37,356 nt of DNA. Source: Candidatus Bipolaricaulota bacterium (GTDB taxonomy: Bacteria > Bipolaricaulota > Bipolaricaulia > RBG-16-55-9 > DRXL01). Position 1 is the first letter of the stretch; each line of letters begins with the position of its first letter. Shown here piece after piece: positions 19,148 to 26,487 of this stretch. Location: contig JAUQPG010000012.1 in assembly GCA_030550495.1 (NCBI GenBank), forward strand, positions 1 through 37,356, in the 5' to 3' direction. The position numbers and the translations under genes are program-made. The notes below the pieces were generated by a model. It did no database searches and was not told where the DNA came from. It worked only from the letters and a program-made list of their open reading frames with translations.

Positions 19148-20593
19148 CTAATAGTCGCCAAGCTCCCTCTTAAAAGTATCACACAGGGCCTTGCCCCAGT
19201 TATCGAGAGCTGTCAGCTTGCCGAAGAAGAACCGCAGTACCGGCGGCTCCTGCACGAACTTCAGACCCTTCACAATATCGCGATGTTTGTAGAGCCAACT
19301 GATCCGATCCACAGCATACTCAATATGCGAGATCGTGTAGACCCGGCGAGGGACAGCGATCCGAGTCAGCTCCAAGTCTGCTAGGATCTCTTTGCCCGTC
19401 TTGGGGTCGCGATCTGTGGAGATCGTGCCGCGCTCCATCGTTCTGATCCCTGAAGCGAGATAGACAGCTGCCGCCAGGGCTCCGGCGGGATACTGATTCT
19501 GCGAGATATGGGGCAAGAAGCGCCGCGCGTCGAGGTGACATGCTAGTCCCCCTGGCGGCGTGACCACCGGCACACCGTTCTCTAGGAGTCTATTGGCGAA
19601 ATACTTCACTTGCTCGACGGCGCAGCCGGCGACTTCCGGCGCAACCATCTCCCGCATTCCGATGGCCATTGCCTCGACTTCTTTGACCGACATGCCCCCG
19701 TAGGTGAGAAAGCCCTCATAAACCGGCAGCCAATCCCGTAACTGAAGATAGAACTTCTCGTTGTTGGTGGCGATCAGGCCGCCGCGCACGCTGGTGTTCT
19801 TGCGTGCGCTCATATAATACACGTCAGCAAGAGAGCATATCTCTTTAATGATCTCCGCGACGCTCTTCTTCTCATAGCCCTTCTCGCGCTGCTTGATCAA
19901 ATACGCGTTCTCGCTGATGAGGCTGCCATCGAGCACTAAGAGCAAGCCATGCTTATCGCAGATCTGCCGGACCTGTCGCATATTTTCAAGCGAGAACGGT
20001 TGCCCCCCCAAGAGATTCGTGGTCGCCTCCATGCGCACATAGGCGATCTTCTCCGGCCCGTATTTTTTGATGACGTCTTGAAGCTTTTGAATATCTATAT
20101 TGCCCTTGAAGGGGTGGGTGCTCTGGGTATTGAGGGCTTCGTCGGCGTAGATCTCCAGCATGGTGCCGCCCAGGATCTCAATATGCGCGCGGGTCGTGGT
20201 GAAGTGATAGTTTGTGGGGACAACCTGACCGGGTTTAAGAAAGACTTTATCTATCAAGTGCTCGGCGGCGCGCCCCTGGTGCGTGGGCAGCACATATTTA
20301 TACCCCAAGATCTCTTGCACAGCGTCGACTAGGCGATAGTAGCTCTCGCTGCCGGCGTAGGCGTCATCGGCGACCATCATCCCGGCGAGCTGATGATCGC
20401 TCATGGCGTTGACGCCGCTGTCGGTGAGCATATCCAAAAAAATATCGCGCGTGCGCAAGAGAAACGTATTATAGCCAGCTTCTTCGAGGGCGCGCAGGCG
20501 CTCCTCTACCGGGCGCAGCTGGATCTTCTGCACGATGCGCACCTTGTGCATCTCGATGGGGATCTCCTTGCCGCTGGCTAGCCGTATGTTCAT
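19148..20593 (-). CDS. Tryptophanase / tyrosine phenol-lyase-like PLP enzyme
   Basis: A 481-residue beta-eliminating lyase homologue. Family landmarks are MTDSGVNAMSDHQLAGMM-type segments near residues 55-73, DDAYAGSES (76-84), THQGRAAEHL (104-113), NYHFTTTRAHIE (128-139) and the C-terminal VPRRVYTISHIEYA. The cofactor lysine should be K265 in YMSARKNTSVRGG. In the segment LDGSLISENAYLIK (221-234), Leu225 occupies the position where tyrosine phenol-lyase and tryptophanase normally have the arginine that contacts PLP next to the conserved Asp (D222). It may therefore act on another amino acid or catalyse other chemistry. An AGGAGGT site lies 9 nt before the ATG. It lies between the DUF3786 gene and fdhA, so a role tied to carbon metabolism or one-carbon supply is possible but unproven. 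Confidence 0.8.
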   Translation of the reverse strand: MNIRLASGKEIPIEMHKVRIVQKIQLRPVEERLRALEEAGYNTFLLRTRDIFLDMLTDSGVNAMSDHQLAGMMVADDAYAGSESYYRLVDAVQEILGYKYVLPTHQGRAAEHLIDKVFLKPGQVVPTNYHFTTTRAHIEILGGTMLEIYADEALNTQSTHPFKGNIDIQKLQDVIKKYGPEKIAYVRMEATTNLLGGQPFSLENMRQVRQICDKHGLLLVLDGSLISENAYLIKQREKGYEKKSVAEIIKEICSLADVYYMSARKNTSVRGGLIATNNEKFYLQLRDWLPVYEGFLTYGGMSVKEVEAMAIGMREMVAPEVAGCAVEQVKYFANRLLENGVPVVTPPGGLACHLDARRFLPHISQNQYPAGALAAAVYLASGIRTMERGTISTDRDPKTGKEILADLELTRIAVPRRVYTISHIEYAVDRISWLYKHRDIVKGLKFVQEPPVLRFFFGKLTALDNWGKALCDTFKRELGDY

Positions 20594-20637
20594 AAGTACT
20601 ACCTCCTGTGCGTTTTGGTGCCCTTATCTTACTACAC

Positions 20638-21264
20638 TCACACAGTGTGAATCAATCGGTCGCAGATCATCGCACCGAGATGCGCCAGCATCTCCAGATG
20701 ATGATAATGCCCTGCGGACGCGTCGAATAAGACTTGCGCGCTCGCGGGAAACTCGTCGCCCCCAGACCAGTAGACGACCGCCACTGGAATTCTTGGGAGC
20801 GCCCAAAACCGAAACGAAGCATCTCCAAGATCGAGGGGTTCACCGCTGAGCTTCTGCGCTGCTTGTCGAAAGCCCTCTATATTGTTCTTAAAATGGCGCG
20901 CCAAGAGATTCCCTGAATAGCTCTGAAACGCGCGCTCATAAAAAGCCCCATTGGGCAGCTCCCTAAGAGAGACCCACTGATGAGCTAAGGGCGTGCCGTC
21001 GGCGAGAACTAAATACTGTAAGAGCGCCGCCTGCACAGGATTGGGGCACTTCTGCCCCTCTGGGTCGAGAACTTCGAGTTCCGGCCAGGTGATCGTGTAG
21101 GGGAGCCCGAAGAAGCGCAACTGAAACTGCCCTTGGCCCTCCTCAATCTCATAGTAGATAGCCCCAGAGTTATCACCAACGATGCGCGGGTCCCGCGAGC
21201 GCAGCTCTTCGCGCGCCTGCGCGATCTGGGGCTCTAAGCTCTTCTCCCACGCTGGGTTACGCAT
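20638..21264 (-). CDS. DUF3786 protein, overlapping the end of CO dehydrogenase
   Basis: A 208-residue soluble protein of the DUF3786 type, to judge by FFGLPYTITWPELEV, ALLQYLVLADGTPL, WVSLRELPNGAFYERAF and LPRIPVAVVYWSGGDEFP. No catalytic motif is evident and cysteines are few (one in the QKCPNPVQ segment, one near the C-terminus), so it is unlikely to bind an iron-sulfur cluster through a classical motif. DUF3786 genes are recurrent neighbours of CODH/ACS genes as far as I recall. Here the start overlaps the acsA stop by 8 nt, implying translational coupling and a CODH-related role such as assembly or repair. The family assignment is from recall and not from a search. Confidence 0.7.
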   Translation of the reverse strand: MRNPAWEKSLEPQIAQAREELRSRDPRIVGDNSGAIYYEIEEGQGQFQLRFFGLPYTITWPELEVLDPEGQKCPNPVQAALLQYLVLADGTPLAHQWVSLRELPNGAFYERAFQSYSGNLLARHFKNNIEGFRQAAQKLSGEPLDLGDASFRFWALPRIPVAVVYWSGGDEFPASAQVLFDASAGHYHHLEMLAHLGAMICDRLIHTV

Positions 21265-23164
21265 ACACGGGCGTATACATCGGCTCTTTGAGCTTCAGCT
21301 CGGCGCGCTTCTTGTCCAGATGCGCTAGGATCGCTTGCGCTGCTTTATGGGGATCCGGCTCAAAGAGGAACTTCCCGCCCACGAGTCTTTCTAAATCTTC
21401 CGTCAGGAGCTTGTGCATCCTGGGGCTGCCCAGCGTGGGGAAGGGCGTGTTGAAGTGCACCAGCACCCCCGACGCCACAAAATAGAACCCGATAGCAACG
21501 GCTTTCTCGCTCATCCATTCGGGAGCAGACCCCGCGACGGGCAGCTTCGAAAAATCTTCGCCCAGGCCGCCCTCGCTCACGATCTCCGCAAGTGTTATCA
21601 AGATTCGAGAGTTATCGACGCACGCGCCCACGTGCAGCACTGGCGGGATGCCCACGGCCTCGCAGATCTCTCTCAGCCCCGGCCCGGCATACTCGAACGC
21701 CGCTTCGGGCTTCAAGAACCCATACTTGGCATCGGCAATCGCCGAGCATCCCGAAGTGACGATGAGCACATCGTTCTTTAAGAGTTCTTTCGTCAGCTCG
21801 ATGTGCCCCCAGTCGTGCGGGGTGTTGGGGTTGTTGCAGCCGACAATCCCAACAGCACCGCGCAGCCGCCCGTCAATGATCGCGTCGTTGAGGGGTCTAT
21901 ACGTAGCGCGATAGCGCCCGCCCAAGAATCGAAAGACAGACTCGGACGTGAAGCCTGCGATCAGGTCCATAGATTCGTTGGGGATCTGCACCCGACGAGG
22001 ATCTCGGTTGGGGAAGTTCTCAATCGCTCGACGGATGATCTCCTTGGCGATTTGCAAGGCGTGCTCCTCTCGAAATTCGATGAACTCAGTATTGGGGAAC
22101 TTCGCTTTAGGAGAGGTCGCGATCAGCTTCGTATGGAAGCACTGGGCGAGGCTGCTGAGCGCGGGCATGATGCACTGCACGTCCACGATCATCGCGTCTA
22201 CGGCTCCTGTGGCTAACGCTAATTCTTGCTGCAAGAAGTTCCCAGCGATGGGGATGCCGTGGCGCATCAAAATCTCGTTTGCCGTGCAGCAGATGCCCGC
22301 GAGATTGATCCCTTTGGCACCCTTCTGGCGCGCAAGCTGCTGCAGTTCGGGGTCGCGGCTCGCGGCGACGAGCATCTCTGATAAGATGGGCTCGTGGCCG
22401 TGCACGACTACGTTCACTTCGTCTTTCTTGAGCACTCCTAAATTGACGCGGGCGCGCAAGGGTGTCGGCGTGCCGAAGAGAATGTCTTGTAACTCTGTCG
22501 AGATCATCGAGCCGCCCCAGCCGTCAGCCAGAGACGTCCGCAGCCCGTGCAGAATGATATTATAATAATCAGTGTCTACCCCCATCGTCGTGCGGTGCAT
22601 CATCTCCACGACTTCGCGGTCTATCCCACGGGGCATGATGCCCAGTTTTCTCCAAAGCTCTTGGCGGGCCTTGGGCGCACGATGCGTGAACGTCAGTTCG
22701 CCCTCTTGCTGGCCGAACTCCGCTAATATCTTTTCGGCTAACGACTTGGCGATCTCGGCGTCGCTTTTGGTGTCCGGGCCGATCCCAAACTCGGCGGCGA
22801 CTTTTCTGAGCTTAACGGGGTCTTTAATACGATAGCCGCCCTTGCCCTCAGCGGCCATTAAGAGAGTATGGGCGACGTCACGTCCATGGTCGGAGTGAGC
22901 AGCCGCTCCCCCTGCGATCATCCGTCCCAGATGGCGAGCCGTGAACGTATCGGCGTCGGCGCCGCAGACGCCGCGCTGCGGCCCTCTGCCAAACGGATCA
23001 ATCCGACACGGCCCCATATTGCAGATTCTGCAGCACAAGCCTAACTGTCCGAAGCCGCACTGAGGCTGCTGTGCCTCCCAGCGGTCCCACGCCGTCTCCA
23101 GACGCTCTTGTTTTGTGCGCTGGAGCATCTCTTGCGTTGCTCGGTCTACGCTGCGCTCTTTCAT
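21257..23164 (-). CDS. acsA: Carbon monoxide dehydrogenase catalytic subunit
   Basis: A 635-residue Ni-Fe CO dehydrogenase (CooS/AcsA) that reduces CO2 to CO for the ACS reaction. The N-terminal cluster-binding cysteines are C36, C44, C45, C48, C53 and C67 (segments CGFGQLGLCCRICNMGPCR and GVCGADADT). Later C-cluster regions include VVHGHEPILSEMLV, GINLAGICCTANEIL and IVGCNNPNT, with CVDNSRILITLA toward the C-terminus. The frame is open to 23269, but the ATG at 23164 (MKERSVDRATQEM) has GGAGG at 23169-23173 and gives the expected size. It is separated from the other acs genes by the plus-strand toxin-antitoxin pair. It could work in an AcsAB complex with acsB, or with the ferredoxin encoded near 35 kb. 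Confidence 0.95.
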   Translation of the reverse strand: MKERSVDRATQEMLQRTKQERLETAWDRWEAQQPQCGFGQLGLCCRICNMGPCRIDPFGRGPQRGVCGADADTFTARHLGRMIAGGAAAHSDHGRDVAHTLLMAAEGKGGYRIKDPVKLRKVAAEFGIGPDTKSDAEIAKSLAEKILAEFGQQEGELTFTHRAPKARQELWRKLGIMPRGIDREVVEMMHRTTMGVDTDYYNIILHGLRTSLADGWGGSMISTELQDILFGTPTPLRARVNLGVLKKDEVNVVVHGHEPILSEMLVAASRDPELQQLARQKGAKGINLAGICCTANEILMRHGIPIAGNFLQQELALATGAVDAMIVDVQCIMPALSSLAQCFHTKLIATSPKAKFPNTEFIEFREEHALQIAKEIIRRAIENFPNRDPRRVQIPNESMDLIAGFTSESVFRFLGGRYRATYRPLNDAIIDGRLRGAVGIVGCNNPNTPHDWGHIELTKELLKNDVLIVTSGCSAIADAKYGFLKPEAAFEYAGPGLREICEAVGIPPVLHVGACVDNSRILITLAEIVSEGGLGEDFSKLPVAGSAPEWMSEKAVAIGFYFVASGVLVHFNTPFPTLGSPRMHKLLTEDLERLVGGKFLFEPDPHKAAQAILAHLDKKRAELKLKEPMYTPVYA

Positions 23165-23197
23165 AGCTCCTCCTTCAAATTCTATGGTTCTTTGTCG

Positions 23198-23227
23198 TTG
23201 GAGTGATCCTTTCGTTAAGGGTATAAT
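23198..23227 (+). promoter_or_regulatory. Promoter for the toxin-antitoxin pair
   Basis: TTGGAG at 23198-23203 and a perfect TATAAT at 23222-23227 are separated by 18 nt on the plus strand. The antitoxin ATG follows at 23247, preceded by GGGTGAG. It is the best consensus promoter in the window. It faces away from acsA, whose start is 34 nt to the left, so the 82-nt gap may be a shared divergent control region. Confidence 0.55.
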
Positions 23228-23246
23228 CAATTGGGTGAGTTTCGAT

Positions 23247-23480
23247 ATGACCCAGAGAGTCGAAGCCATTTACGAAGACGGCGTGCTCAAGCCGCTGCAG
23301 CCGGTGCAGTTGCCGGAGCACCAACGGGTGCTTTTGGCAATCCGCCCCCTTCCCCAGCTCAGCCCTGACGAGATTCTCGAGCTGGCACAACAAGTCTATG
23401 CAGGGCTTTCGGAAGAAGAGATTGCCGAGATTGAAGCCATTGCTCTGGATCGCAGCAATTTCATGAAGCCCGCGGAGTGA
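23247..23480 (+). CDS. AF2212/DUF104-like antitoxin
   Basis: A 77-residue protein starting MTQRVEAIYEDGVLKPLQ, the characteristic opening of the AF2212-like antitoxin family (compare the pattern xxAxYExGVxKPL). The C-terminal half (LSPDEILELAQQVYAGLSEEEI) is a predicted helix that would wrap the toxin. The frame is open upstream to 23115, but the ATG at 23247 fits the family and the TATAAT box. The stop is directly followed by the PIN toxin. It should neutralise the toxin and repress the pair's own promoter. Confidence 0.8.
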   Translation: MTQRVEAIYEDGVLKPLQPVQLPEHQRVLLAIRPLPQLSPDEILELAQQVYAGLSEEEIAEIEAIALDRSNFMKPAE

Positions 23481-23483
23481 GTG

Positions 23484-23903
23484 ATGACGACAATCGCTCC
23501 GGCCCTTCTCGACACCGATACGCTCTCGGAGATCATGCGGGGCCAACATGCTGGCTTGGTGCAAAAATCTCGACAGTATTTGCACGTGCACCATTACTTT
23601 AGCTTCTCGATCATCACGCGCTATGAGATCCTGCGAGGCTTGAAAGCCAAACAGGCAACAGCAAGATTGACAGCTTTCGAGCAATTTTGCCAGGTGAACC
23701 GAGTTTTGCCTCTGACAGATCCGATCATCGTGCGTGCCGCCGAGATCTACGCCGATTTGAAGCGCCAAGGGCAGCTGATCAGTGATGCGGATATTTTGAT
23801 TGCCGCGACAGCTATGACTCACAGATTGGTGCTGGTCACCAACAACGTAGCCCATTTTCAGCGCATCGCGGGTTTGCAAACCCTTAGCTGGAAAAGCCCC
23901 TAG
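23484..23903 (+). CDS. VapC-like PIN-domain toxin
   Basis: A 139-residue PIN nuclease, probably an RNase toxin. The acidic active-site residues are visible as D10 in LLDTDTLSEI, E48 in TRYEILRG and D101/D103 in SDADILIAATA, with the usual TNNVAHF segment (119-125) after them. A GTG at 23481 is also possible; the ATG at 23484 is preferred. It starts 3 nt after the antitoxin stop. It ends 16 nt before the convergent acsE stop. The pair is the only plus-strand unit within some 35 kb of minus-strand genes, which suggests insertion into a pre-existing acs operon. Confidence 0.85.
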   Translation: MTTIAPALLDTDTLSEIMRGQHAGLVQKSRQYLHVHHYFSFSIITRYEILRGLKAKQATARLTAFEQFCQVNRVLPLTDPIIVRAAEIYADLKRQGQLISDADILIAATAMTHRLVLVTNNVAHFQRIAGLQTLSWKSP

Positions 23904-23919
23904 CCTCATTGTCCACATC

Positions 23920-24723
23920 TCAGCTCCTCTTTCGATATGCCTTCAAGTAGTCGTCGCTGTAGATCTCTTTATTGAGAATCAGCTCAGCTGTTGCCACGGC
24001 GTTCATCAGTTCTGTGTCGCAGACGTTGCAGATCGCTGTGTCGCACCCTGCGGCCATCGCCATGACTAAGAACGTCCGATTGATGAGCGAGCGCTCTTTA
24101 GCTTTGGAGCAGATATTGCTCAGCCCAATTGAGATGTGCGGCGGCGGGTCGGAGATCATCGCGAACTGTCTGATCGCTTCCAGGACGTTCTTCGCTTGCT
24201 CTTGCATGAACTTCAAGGGCATCACGATGGGATCGAGATAGATTCTGTCAGGGGTCAACCCAGCTTCACTGGCGACGGCGAAGATCTTTGCGCCAAGCTC
24301 GACTCTTCTATCTACATCTTGGGGGCTGCCGCGCTCGTCCATCACCACACCTATCAGCCCGGCGTTGTACTGCACTGCGAGCTCAACCAAGGGGACAAGC
24401 TTGCTGTCTTCGGCTGTGGTGCTGTTGATGATCACGGGCCGCCCGCCCCCGAATTCTTTGTACGCTTCCAAGCCCGCCTTCATGAGATCGAGCTTATTGT
24501 AGTCAACGGAGATTGGGGTTGGGACGGCCTCACAGACAGTTTGTATTAACCAACGAAAGTCGTCGGCGCTCTTGGAGACCGCGCCTAAATTCACGTCCAG
24601 ATAGTCTGCCCCGGCTTCGGTCTGCCTTCTCGCCCACTCTTGGATCGGGGCTTTATTACGTTCCCTGATCGCCGCGGCGATGTCTTTGAAAGAACCGTTG
24701 ATGCGCTCCCCTATCAGAATCAT
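23920..24723 (-). CDS. acsE: Methyl-THF:corrinoid/iron-sulfur protein methyltransferase
   Basis: A 267-residue TIM-barrel pterin-binding methyltransferase of normal length. It moves the methyl group of 5-methyl-THF to the cobalt of the AcsCD corrinoid protein. Visible signatures are MILIGERINGSFKDIA, AGADYLDVNLGAVSKSADD with the pterin-binding Asp/Asn, PISVDYNKLDLMKAGLEAYK, PVIINSTTAED, YLDPIVMPL and SIGLSNICSKAKERSLINRT. Its ATG overlaps the acsD stop (ATGA), consistent with tight co-expression of the methyltransferase and its acceptor. The gene is followed convergently by the PIN toxin. Confidence 0.96.
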   Translation of the reverse strand: MILIGERINGSFKDIAAAIRERNKAPIQEWARRQTEAGADYLDVNLGAVSKSADDFRWLIQTVCEAVPTPISVDYNKLDLMKAGLEAYKEFGGGRPVIINSTTAEDSKLVPLVELAVQYNAGLIGVVMDERGSPQDVDRRVELGAKIFAVASEAGLTPDRIYLDPIVMPLKFMQEQAKNVLEAIRQFAMISDPPPHISIGLSNICSKAKERSLINRTFLVMAMAAGCDTAICNVCDTELMNAVATAELILNKEIYSDDYLKAYRKRS

Positions 24724-25700
24724 GTGAGACCATCTCCCATTAACTGTTTAATCGCTTGGCGTACACTGGCGACGGCCTGGGGATGGCGCAGGACCAAAAT
24801 ATCTGCGCCCGCTAAGAGATAGACATAAGCCGTTGTCGCCTCCCATAAGGGGCCACGCTCCCTTTGCGCGCCCCATTCAGGTAATTCTTGCTCGCTCGCT
24901 TTGGCTTCTTTCACACCCCAGACTTCGATGCCGATATCGCAGATCATGGGCTGCGAGAGCATCTTATCCCCACGAAGTGCAGCGAGCCGTGCGCGTTCCA
25001 TCACTGAGTAGACATACTCCAGCCCATAGCCCAGGGCGGCACTTGTGGGGTAGATCACGATATCCTCGGGCTTGAAGCCCATATCGGTAGCGAGAATATT
25101 CACTTGCTTGGCGATATTCACGTCGCACGGCGACTCAGCGATCACTTTGTGCTTGTACGCTGTGCAGAGCGCGACTAAAGTTTTATAGTTATCTTCGGTG
25201 ATCGTGCCTAGCAGACAGTTCTCGCCCGAGGCAGCTTCAGCAACAGCAGGAAAGATCTCGTTGTCTTTGTCGTCGTTGCCCGTGCCCCAAATAATTAATG
25301 GCACGCCGACAGACTCCAAGACGTGCTTGACGGCTTGCGCCGCTTCTTGGGGGCCGCGATTCTGCCGCACGGGATCGCAGCCAGCAAGCCTCAGACAGAT
25401 GAGATCTGCGCCATACTGCTCGACGCACTTTTTGGCCCACAGCCCCGGATCGTGCCAGACGTCGCGAAAGTGCTCGGCGAGCACCTCGGGCCAGTCTTGA
25501 GGAGCGACATCCCACACTTCCATAGCTATTGCCGGGGGATAGGGCATCTTGCCCTCAAAGTGATGGAACGGCAGCGCTGTTGCGCCGCCCACAGTGACTT
25601 TCTTCGTGCGGGTGCCGCCCTCGTCCTTGGTTGCGCCCAACGTCACGGTGTTGATCGCGTTTGTCCAAGTCTTCTTGACATCAGGAATAGCGAGGGGCAT
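24720..25700 (-). CDS. acsD: Corrinoid/iron-sulfur protein, small subunit
   Basis: A 326-residue TIM-barrel subunit (CdhD-type delta subunit) that pairs with AcsC to hold the cobamide and carry the methyl group from AcsE to AcsB. Recognised segments include KKVTVGGATALPFHHFEG, ICLRLAGCDPVRQNRGPQ, PLIIWGTGNDDKDNEIF, AESPCDVNIAKQVNIL, YPTSAALGYGLEYVYSVMER and MICDIGIEVWGVKEAK. A strong AGGAGG site precedes the ATG, overlapping the end of the acsF-like gene. It is 2 nt downstream of that gene and overlaps acsE, so the three form one translational unit. Confidence 0.95.
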   Translation of the reverse strand: MPLAIPDVKKTWTNAINTVTLGATKDEGGTRTKKVTVGGATALPFHHFEGKMPYPPAIAMEVWDVAPQDWPEVLAEHFRDVWHDPGLWAKKCVEQYGADLICLRLAGCDPVRQNRGPQEAAQAVKHVLESVGVPLIIWGTGNDDKDNEIFPAVAEAASGENCLLGTITEDNYKTLVALCTAYKHKVIAESPCDVNIAKQVNILATDMGFKPEDIVIYPTSAALGYGLEYVYSVMERARLAALRGDKMLSQPMICDIGIEVWGVKEAKASEQELPEWGAQRERGPLWEATTAYVYLLAGADILVLRHPQAVASVRQAIKQLMGDGLT

Positions 25701-25701
25701 C

Positions 25702-26487
25702 TTACGATCCTCCTCCGTTCCGCAAAATCTTCTCTAGGATCTCATGCACGGCAAGCTTGGCTGGAGAAGTCGAGGGCAGCTCGCTGAGGGGTTTGCCCTC
25801 TAAGCTCAAACTCCAGAGCGTCTCGTCTGTCGGTATCTCGCCGATGAGCGCAAGCCCTGCCTGGGCAAGCTTCTCCCGAAAAGATTCTGTCCCCAGCCGA
25901 GCTCGCATGCTCTCGCTCACGTTGTTGAGAGCCAAAAATCTCTTGCGGATGCACAGCTGCAGCTCATCAGCCAATCTGTTAATGCGAGCCGCAGCTTGCA
26001 ACGCGATGGGGTTGGCATCGCTGATGACTAATAAGACATCCACGTCTTGGGTTGTGCGTCGTGACAAGTGCTCCAATCCCGCTTCGTTGTCCAAGACAAC
26101 GTATTTATAGTTCTTGCTCAGCAGATCTATATAGCGTCTCAAGACGTGATTGACAGCGCAGTAGCAGAACGGGCCTTCGCCCCGGCCCATCGCCAACAGA
26201 TCAATGCCGTTGCTTTCGACAAGACACTGCTGGAGCCCGTACTCTAAATACTGATCTTTCGTGACCCCCGGCGGGAGGTCTTTAATTTTCTTTAGGGTCT
26301 CCTCGCGCAGGTCGCCAATAGTCCGCTCGACGTGCAGCCCTAAGACTTGATGGAAATTCGTATTGGGGTCGGCGTCAATCGCCAGCACCGGCCCGTCGCG
26401 ACGCTCAACGAGCGCGCGCACGATCAGCCCTGCTACCGTTGTCTTTCCGACGCCGCCCTTGCCGGCAACCGCTATCGTGAATGCCAT
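25702..26487 (-). CDS. acsF: AcsF/CooC-like ATPase for CODH/ACS maturation
   Basis: A 261-residue MinD/CooC-type P-loop ATPase. The deviant Walker A is GKGGVGKTTVA (residues 9-19), DADPNTN lies at 38-44, and a C108-Y-C110 pair matches the CxC metal site of CooC proteins. Such proteins deliver or couple ATP hydrolysis to nickel insertion into CODH or ACS. It overlaps the RACo gene by 16 nt upstream and is 2 nt from acsD downstream, the place AcsF has in acetogen clusters. A second paralogue lies at 35.25-36.0 kb. Which of the two serves CooS and which AcsB is not clear from sequence. Confidence 0.88.
   Translation of the reverse strand: MAFTIAVAGKGGVGKTTVAGLIVRALVERRDGPVLAIDADPNTNFHQVLGLHVERTIGDLREETLKKIKDLPPGVTKDQYLEYGLQQCLVESNGIDLLAMGRGEGPFCYCAVNHVLRRYIDLLSKNYKYVVLDNEAGLEHLSRRTTQDVDVLLVISDANPIALQAAARINRLADELQLCIRKRFLALNNVSESMRARLGTESFREKLAQAGLALIGEIPTDETLWSLSLEGKPLSELPSTSPAKLAVHEILEKILRNGGGS

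Noticed and set aside
23175-23918. Minus-strand frame of 247 codons between acsE and acsA.
   Set aside because: It is the reverse complement of the antitoxin and PIN toxin genes, which have family motifs, a shared operon layout and a TATAAT promoter.
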